Below are positions 59,460-64,000 of a stretch of DNA of 64,000 nucleotides, one piece after another. The stretch's first letter is position 1. Each line of letters begins with the position of its first letter. A program made the position numbers and the translations under genes. This DNA is from an uncultured Parasphingopyxis sp. (GTDB lineage Bacteria; Pseudomonadota; Alphaproteobacteria; Sphingomonadales; Sphingomonadaceae), in contig CAMYKP010000006.1 in NCBI GenBank assembly GCA_947259005.1, positions 682,001 through 746,000 on the forward strand, in the 5' to 3' direction. Below the pieces are notes generated by a model. The model was not told where the DNA came from. It did not search any database and saw nothing but the letters and a program-made list of their open reading frames with translations.

Positions 59460-59554
59460 CGTGCGGCAATAGCATTGAGCATCTGGAGTGGGAAGCGACG
59501 ATCACGCCGCCGGATTTCGCCGGGCAGCCGCCGATGAGCCTGATTATCTACTGG

Positions 59555-59989
59555 TCAGTCGACAACCATGGTGTTGATGTCGAGATGGTTGGTCAGCGTC
59601 TGATGTACCGGGCATTTTCCGGCTATTTCCGCCAATCGTGAACGCTGATCCTCATCGAGATCGCCCGTGATCGTGATGACGCAATCGATGACATCGATAC
59701 GGTTCACCTTTCCGTCGCAGGTCGCACAGTCATCGCGATGCTCTCTGCTATGCTCCAGGTCTATCTTGACGCCTTCCAGCGCCCAGCCCTTGCGCTGCGC
59801 ATACATCTGCATGGTGATCGCCTTGCAGCTACCCAGCGAGGCGAGCAGCATGTCATAGGGTGTCGGCCCCTTGTCATCGCCGCCCAGTTCCAGCGGTTCA
59901 TCGACGAGCCAGTTGTGATTTCCGGCCAGTACTTTCTGGGTGAATTTTCCGCCGGCACTTTCGACGGTCACGAGGGGATTTCCGGACAT
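59555..59989 (-). CDS. OsmC/Ohr-superfamily protein
   Basis: A 144-residue protein with the OsmC fold. LGGDDKGPTPYDMLLASLGSCKAITMQMYAQRKG holds the first conserved cysteine, C55, at the start of the long helix. The second is in EIAGKCPVHQTLTNHLDINT near residue 120. This cysteine pair reduces organic peroxides in OsmC/Ohr. The wording around it (GPTPYD, CPVH) is that of the OsmC/YhfA branch rather than Ohr. It follows glmS by three bases and precedes the Cds1-type gene after 95 bases, all on the minus strand. Confidence 0.92.
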   Translation of the reverse strand: MSGNPLVTVESAGGKFTQKVLAGNHNWLVDEPLELGGDDKGPTPYDMLLASLGSCKAITMQMYAQRKGWALEGVKIDLEHSREHRDDCATCDGKVNRIDVIDCVITITGDLDEDQRSRLAEIAGKCPVHQTLTNHLDINTMVVD

Positions 59990-59992
59990 GAG

Positions 59993-61816
59993 TTACTCCA
60001 CCGTTACCGATTTCGCCAGATTGCGCGGCTGGTCCACATCCGTGCCCTTGGCGACCGCAACATGATAGGCGAGCAGCTGCACGGGAATTGCATAGACGAG
60101 CGGGGCAATCAGCGGGTGGACCTTGGGCATCTCGATGGTGGCGATTGTCCCCTCGCCCGCTTTCCTGATCCCTTCCGCATCCGATATCAGCACGACCTTG
60201 GCGCCGCGCGCCTGGGCCTCCTGCATATTGGACACGGTCTTTTCGAAAAGCGGGCCTGACGGCGCGATCACGATCAGCGGCACCGCATCGTCGATCAGCG
60301 CAATCGGGCCGTGCTTCATCTCGCCCGAAGCATAGCCCTCGGCATGGATATAGCTGATTTCCTTGAGTTTCAGCGCGCCTTCAAGCGCCATCGGATAATC
60401 GATGCCGCGCCCCAGGTACAGCACGTCGCGGGCCTCGGCGATCGTCCCGGCCATGGCGGCGATGTTTTCATCATGGTCCAGCGCAGCATTCATCGCCTCC
60501 GGCGCTTCGGAAAGGTGCCGGACGATTTCGCGCTCGGCATCCGCATCGAGCTTCCCCTTGGCGCGAGCGAGATTCGTCGCAAAGGCGGCCATTACGGCAA
60601 GTTGGCAGGTAAAAGCCTTGGTCGAGGCAACGCCGATTTCGGGGCCTGCATGGGTCGAGAGCAGAAGATCCACCTCGCGCGCCATGGAGCTGGTCGGCAC
60701 ATTGATTATCCCGGCGGTTTTCACACCCGCCTTTTTGCAGTGTTTGAGCGCGGCCAGCGTGTCCGCCGTCTCGCCAGATTGCGAGATGAACAGGGCAAGC
60801 TGGTTTTCCGTGAGAACGGGATCGCGATAGCGAAACTCGGAAGCCACATCGACTTCGACGGGCACCCGCGCAAACTGCTCGATCCAGTATTTGCCGATCA
60901 TGGCGACATAGGAGGATGTACCGCAGGCGACGATCGATATCCGGTCGAACCCGGCCAGATCGAACGTCATATCCGGCAGCGCGACCTGCTCCTCCAGCGG
61001 ACGGAGATAGCTTTGCAGGGTCTGGGCGACAACGATGGGCTGTTCGAAAATCTCTTTCTGCATGAAATGGGCATGGTTGCCCTTCTCATTGGTGGCCGCC
61101 GAGGCTCCCGAAAGCGCAACCGGACGGGCGATCAGCTCGTCATTCTCGTCATAGATCATCGTCGAATTGCGCGTGATGACGACCATGTCGCCTTCTTCGA
61201 GATAGCTGATCTTCTGCGTGAACGGCGCCAGCGCCAGCGCATCGGAACCGAAAAAGCTCTCGCCATCGCCATGGCCGACGACCAGCGGCGAACCGAGCCG
61301 CGCGCCGATCAACATGTCGGGATCGCTCTTGAACATGATCGCGAGCGCAAAAGCACCGTGCAGCCGGTCCAGCGTTTTGCGCACTGCTTCGCGCGGCGCG
61401 GTGCCCGTCTCAATCTGCTCGGAAATCAGATGCGCGACGACTTCGGTGTCCGTCTCGCTCTCGAATTTCCGGCCGCGCGCGAGAAGCTCGTCGCGCAACT
61501 CCTTGAAATTCTCGATGATGCCATTGTGAACGAGCGCCACTTCTTCAGTCGCATGGGGATGCGCATTGTCCGTCGTCGGCGCGCCATGGGTGGCCCAGCG
61601 GGTATGCGCGATACCGGTCACGCCATGGACGGGATTGTCGGCCAGCACCTTGACGAGATTGTCGAGCTTGCCCTCTGCCCGGCGGCGTTCGATCCGCCCG
61701 TCGGACAGTGTCGCGACACCGGCAGAGTCATAGCCCCGATATTCGAGCCTTCTGAGCCCCTCGACCAGCCGGTCGGTCACATTGTCCTTACCGAGGATTC
61801 CGATAATGCCGCACAT
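59993..61816 (-). CDS. glmS: glutamine--fructose-6-phosphate aminotransferase (isomerizing)
   Basis: Makes glucosamine-6-phosphate for peptidoglycan and LPS; 607 residues. The N-terminal glutaminase begins CGIIGILGKDNVTDRLVEGLRRLEYRGYDSAG, with the nucleophile cysteine directly after the initiator Met. Two SIS sugar-isomerase domains follow (IVACGTSSYVAMIGKYWIE near residue 300, LYLGRGIDYPMALEGALKLKEISYIHAEGYASGEMKHGP near 470). The C-terminus is the conserved PRNLAKSVTVE tail. The upstream 137-base gap to the divergent DUF4345 gene has no obvious ribozyme or riboswitch. Confidence 0.98.
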   Translation of the reverse strand: MCGIIGILGKDNVTDRLVEGLRRLEYRGYDSAGVATLSDGRIERRRAEGKLDNLVKVLADNPVHGVTGIAHTRWATHGAPTTDNAHPHATEEVALVHNGIIENFKELRDELLARGRKFESETDTEVVAHLISEQIETGTAPREAVRKTLDRLHGAFALAIMFKSDPDMLIGARLGSPLVVGHGDGESFFGSDALALAPFTQKISYLEEGDMVVITRNSTMIYDENDELIARPVALSGASAATNEKGNHAHFMQKEIFEQPIVVAQTLQSYLRPLEEQVALPDMTFDLAGFDRISIVACGTSSYVAMIGKYWIEQFARVPVEVDVASEFRYRDPVLTENQLALFISQSGETADTLAALKHCKKAGVKTAGIINVPTSSMAREVDLLLSTHAGPEIGVASTKAFTCQLAVMAAFATNLARAKGKLDADAEREIVRHLSEAPEAMNAALDHDENIAAMAGTIAEARDVLYLGRGIDYPMALEGALKLKEISYIHAEGYASGEMKHGPIALIDDAVPLIVIAPSGPLFEKTVSNMQEAQARGAKVVLISDAEGIRKAGEGTIATIEMPKVHPLIAPLVYAIPVQLLAYHVAVAKGTDVDQPRNLAKSVTVE

Positions 61817-61953
61817 AGCTTTCCTGCCTCTTCACTCCGATCCCGGGAACCCGTTGGTCTTTAGACCGAAAACAGAATGCATCAAGTTAACATCGGCGGG
61901 GCCGAGTTGACATGGCTCCCCAGTCTGGCACTTCGGCATGAGGGGAGATTGCC

Positions 61954-62343
61954 ATGCATCTGATACTGCGCATACTCATCGGGCTGCTGGGCGCGTTATA
62001 CACGGTTATGGGAATGGCCTATCTGTTCCAGCCGCTCGACATCGCCGCCAGCTTTTTCGTCGAACCGGTCGGAATTCAGGGCTTGGCAACGCTCCGTGCA
62101 GATTTCTCGGCCTTCTTCCTGACTACCGCGATTTTCGCGCTTTATGCAGCGGTAAAAAACCGCCCGGGCGCGTTGCTCGCTCCGCTATGCCTCTTCGCTA
62201 TCGCCCTGACCGGCCGCTTCGTCGGCCTTGCACTGGACGGAATGGAACCGACGGCCATTCAGCCGATGGTGGTAGAAGCGGTAACGATCGTGATATTCCT
62301 GCTTGGCTATCGCTCCCACAAAGGTAGCGCAGCCCAGGGATAG
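61954..62343 (+). CDS. DUF4345-type four-helix membrane protein
   Basis: A 129-residue hydrophobic protein with four helices (residues about 4-26, 48-70, 75-96 and 102-122). LRILIGLLGALYTVMGMAYLFQP, then LATLRADFSAFFLTTAIFALYAAV and GRFVGLALDGMEP carry the pattern of the DUF4345 family, function unknown. GAGGGGAGATTGCC precedes the ATG. It is ten bases ahead of the TauD-family gene and probably cotranscribed. Confidence 0.82.
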   Translation: MHLILRILIGLLGALYTVMGMAYLFQPLDIAASFFVEPVGIQGLATLRADFSAFFLTTAIFALYAAVKNRPGALLAPLCLFAIALTGRFVGLALDGMEPTAIQPMVVEAVTIVIFLLGYRSHKGSAAQG

Positions 62344-62353
62344 GAGCCGAAAA

Positions 62354-63196
62354 ATGCCCGATCAGATCGCCGTAAAGCCCATCGCCGGTGCGCTTGGCGC
62401 TGAAATCGAAGGCGTCGATCTGGCATCGGATATTTCCAACCAGGTCTTCGATACGATCCACCAGGCGTTTCTGGACCATCATGTGATCTTCTTTCGGGAT
62501 CAGCACAGCCTGACGCCCGAAGCGCATAAAGCCTTTGGCCGGCGCTTCGGCAGCCTCAATATCCATCCCTATGTGACCGGTATGGATGGCCATCCCGAAA
62601 TCCTGGAGATCATCAAGGAACCGGACGAGCAGATCAATTTCGGCGGCGGCTGGCATTCCGATATGTCCTATATCGAAAAGCCGGCACTGGGCTCCATCCT
62701 CCATGCGCTCGAAGTGCCCGACCATGGCGGCGATACGCTTTTCGCGAACCAGATGATGGCCTATGAGGCACTGTCGGACGGCATGAAGAAAATGCTCGGC
62801 AGCCTGACCGCCATCCATTCCGCATCCCGCGAATATAGCGCCAAAGGTCAATCAGCCCAGGCCCGCAAATCGATGGATACGCATACGACCGATGAAGCAC
62901 CGGAATATGAGCATCCGGTCGTCCGCACCCATCCCGAAACCGGTAAGAAGGGCCTGTACGTAAATCCCGCCTTCACGCTGCGCTTCAAGGATATGAGCAA
63001 GCGTGAGAGCAGGCCACTGCTGAACTTCCTGTTCGACCATTGCCGCGACGAACGTTTCACCTGCCGGTTCCGCTGGAGCGACGGCGCGGTGGCCTTTTGG
63101 GACAATCGCTGCGTCTGGCATTATGCGCTGAATGACTATCACGGCCAGCGCCGCCACATGCGGCGCGTGACCGTGAATGGCGACCGGCCGGTCTAG
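62354..63196 (+). CDS. TauD/TfdA-family 2-oxoglutarate/Fe(II) dioxygenase
   Basis: A 280-residue non-haem iron dioxygenase that couples 2-oxoglutarate decarboxylation to substrate hydroxylation. The iron ligands are H101 and D103 in NFGGGWHSDMSYIEKP, and the distal histidine is probably in WDNRCVWHYALNDYHGQRR near residue 255. The arginine that binds 2-oxoglutarate is in MRRVTVNGDRP. The start at 62354 has TAGGAGCCGAAAA upstream; the longer frame overlaps DUF4345. Taurine is the prototype substrate, but many relatives act on alkylsulfonates, phenoxyacetates or other acids. No sulfonate transporter is nearby, so the substrate is open. Confidence 0.92.
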   Translation: MPDQIAVKPIAGALGAEIEGVDLASDISNQVFDTIHQAFLDHHVIFFRDQHSLTPEAHKAFGRRFGSLNIHPYVTGMDGHPEILEIIKEPDEQINFGGGWHSDMSYIEKPALGSILHALEVPDHGGDTLFANQMMAYEALSDGMKKMLGSLTAIHSASREYSAKGQSAQARKSMDTHTTDEAPEYEHPVVRTHPETGKKGLYVNPAFTLRFKDMSKRESRPLLNFLFDHCRDERFTCRFRWSDGAVAFWDNRCVWHYALNDYHGQRRHMRRVTVNGDRPV

Positions 63197-63211
63197 TCAG
63201 CCGACGCCCCA

Positions 63212-63409
63212 TCACACCGCAATCATACTGAGCATTTCGAACGGAAGCTTGCGGTCCGCCTTTTCTGGCCCGGGTTTCTTTACCTTTCGTTTTGGCGATG
63301 GCCGCCGCTGTGCGGAGGCGGCCGAAATATCGCTGGTACGACCATGACCATGCTGAACCATCGCGGCACAGAAACGCTGCCACCGGGATTTCGCGTTTCC
63401 CTTATGCAT
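63212..63409 (-). CDS. possible 65-residue basic protein coupled to the VOC gene
   Basis: The ATG at 63409 overlaps the last codons of the VOC gene (ATGCATAA), so translation could pass directly from one to the other. The product is very basic in its second half (RRPSPKRKVKKPGPEKADRK) and has no membrane segment or known motif. The stretch 63197-63401 has no other candidate and faces the TauD stop. It may equally be non-coding. Confidence 0.35.
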   Translation of the reverse strand: MHKGNAKSRWQRFCAAMVQHGHGRTSDISAASAQRRPSPKRKVKKPGPEKADRKLPFEMLSMIAV

Positions 63410-63782
63410 AGCTCACCACCTCGAACTCGATGCCGTTCCAGTCGAAAAAGTAGAAGCGCCGCCCCGGTTCATAATCGGCATGGCTGAACGGTTCGAGCCC
63501 GGCGGCTACGACCTTGGCCTCCACGGCATCGAGATCGTCGACCGTGATACCGATATGGTTGAGCGGCTCACTCTTGCGGAATTTCGGGTCCGCCGCAGCG
63601 ATTTCCGCGTTCGTATAGATAGCGAGATAATCGTCATCATTGCCGACATGGATCGTATGGCCGCCCAGCATCCCCTCGCCTTCCCAGCGAATGTGCCAAC
63701 CGAAAAGATCGCGCATCAAGTCGGCCGAACGCTGGGGATCGGTAACGCTGATATTCACATGCTCGAGTTTACCCTGGGTCAT
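63402..63782 (-). CDS. VOC-family protein
   Basis: A 126-residue glyoxalase/bleomycin-resistance-fold protein. The start at 63782 (MTQGKLEHVNISVTDPQRSA) has AGGAG 11 bases upstream and overlaps the preceding VOC gene's stop as ATGA. HVNISVTDPQRSADLMRDLFGWHIRWEG and HIGITVDDLDAVEAKVVAAGLEPF are the two half-modules, and FYFFDWNGIEFEVVSYA is the closing strand. H8, H75 or so and E122 are plausible metal ligands. Two VOC genes in tandem may form one functional unit, but the reaction is unknown. Confidence 0.9.
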   Translation of the reverse strand: MTQGKLEHVNISVTDPQRSADLMRDLFGWHIRWEGEGMLGGHTIHVGNDDDYLAIYTNAEIAAADPKFRKSEPLNHIGITVDDLDAVEAKVVAAGLEPFSHADYEPGRRFYFFDWNGIEFEVVSYA

Positions 63783-64000
63783 TCTATATTCTCCTTTGCT
63801 GCTGTTTGGTGATCGATCCGCCATGGCGGGAAACGGCGATTGTCGCCGGCCAGGAAAAGACAGAGGGGATTGCCAGCCGGATCGCGAAGCCGCGCCTCGC
63901 GCCAACCCCAGCTTTCGTCCTGCGGGCCGCGTTCAAACCGGATTCCGGCCGCCTTCAAAGCCGCGACCTTCTGGTCCAGCGTTTCGATTTCGAAATAGAC
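63779..64000 (-). CDS. VOC-family protein, N-terminus beyond window edge
   Basis: The minus-strand frame from base 64000 reads VYFEIETLDQKVAALKAAG, then IRFERGPQDESWGWREARLRDPAGNPLCLFLAGDNRR and ends AAKENIE before TGA. That is the second half-module of a VOC domain, with the typical 'RDPxGNPxCLF' closing strand. The stop overlaps the ATG of the next VOC gene (ATGA), so the two are translationally coupled. The first half of the protein lies outside the window. Confidence 0.85.
   Translation of the reverse strand, partial: VYFEIETLDQKVAALKAAGIRFERGPQDESWGWREARLRDPAGNPLCLFLAGDNRRFPPWRIDHQTAAKENIE

Noticed and set aside
60311-61864. 517-codon open frame antisense to glmS
   Set aside because: Same reason: glmS is complete from cysteine nucleophile to conserved tail, and the antisense frame has no motif.
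61817-61953. Possible glmS ribozyme or riboswitch upstream of glmS
   Set aside because: The gap is short and shows no ribozyme-like paired elements; that ribozyme is typical of Firmicutes.

Overview
The window is GC-rich chromosomal DNA, almost fully coding, from an alphaproteobacterium, most likely of the Sphingomonadales. The inference rests on an atpHAGDC operon with a very short epsilon subunit, the PhaR/PHA-type module, many branched-chain amino-acid catabolic genes, DUF4197, DUF423 and Nramp-like proteins, and dispersed palindromic repeats including a CCTTCGACAAGCTCAGGA segment that I recall from sphingomonad genomes. I see no tRNA, rRNA, CRISPR array, prophage or intact insertion sequence. 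No gene-free stretch exceeds 300 bases.

Positions 1-8040 hold a valine/isobutyrate degradation operon on the minus strand (mmsA, a RidA-like gene, isobutyryl-CoA dehydrogenase, a membrane ORF, enoyl-CoA hydratase, a second membrane ORF, mmsB running off the edge). A LysR regulator is divergent from it, and an acyl-CoA ligase follows. Positions 8089-9640 carry cysQ and a sulfotransferase-like gene. Positions 9677-20729 hold a leucine/acyl-CoA catabolic group on the minus strand (ivd, VOC protein, mccB, a DPBB-like membrane ORF, a secreted NTF2-like gene, mccA, a crotonase, a dienoyl-CoA-reductase-type SDR, a quinone oxidoreductase), interrupted by a plus-strand M13 lipoprotein peptidase. A broken duplicate of the mccA 5' end lies inside this group.

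Positions 20824-29797 are mixed housekeeping: fructose-6-phosphate aldolase, a DUF4197 lipoprotein, priA, an Nramp-like transporter, an apparently frameshifted secreted TPR protein, ada, and a membrane-anchored trypsin-like protease. Positions 29946-34703 are the F1 ATP synthase operon, closed by a terminator and followed by an orphan cpaF. Positions 36566-39615 form a PHA-type module (phaR, a PhaC-like hydrolase/synthase, thiolase). Positions 39653-43280 hold a membrane protein, an unknown exported protein with a strong promoter/operator, and a lipoprotein alpha/beta hydrolase overlapping kynU.

Positions 43290-64000 contain a GNAT, a peroxiredoxin with a clear terminator, an MFS-alr-mlaE-mlaF operon, an S9 peptidase, DUF4386 and GFA genes, cysDN(C), katG, DUF423, a Cds1-type cysteine desulfhydrase, OsmC, glmS, a DUF4345 protein, a TauD-family dioxygenase and two VOC genes at the edge.

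The most interesting signals are these: (i) a 577-bp-period duplication of the mccA start that encloses an NTF2-like gene; (ii) a 34-bp promoter/operator module shared by two unlinked genes at 40216 and 51929; (iii) two copies of a ~165-180 bp dispersed repeat bounded by hairpins; (iv) a one-base frameshift that separates a signal peptide from its protein; (v) small membrane ORFs wedged into the amino-acid catabolic operons.
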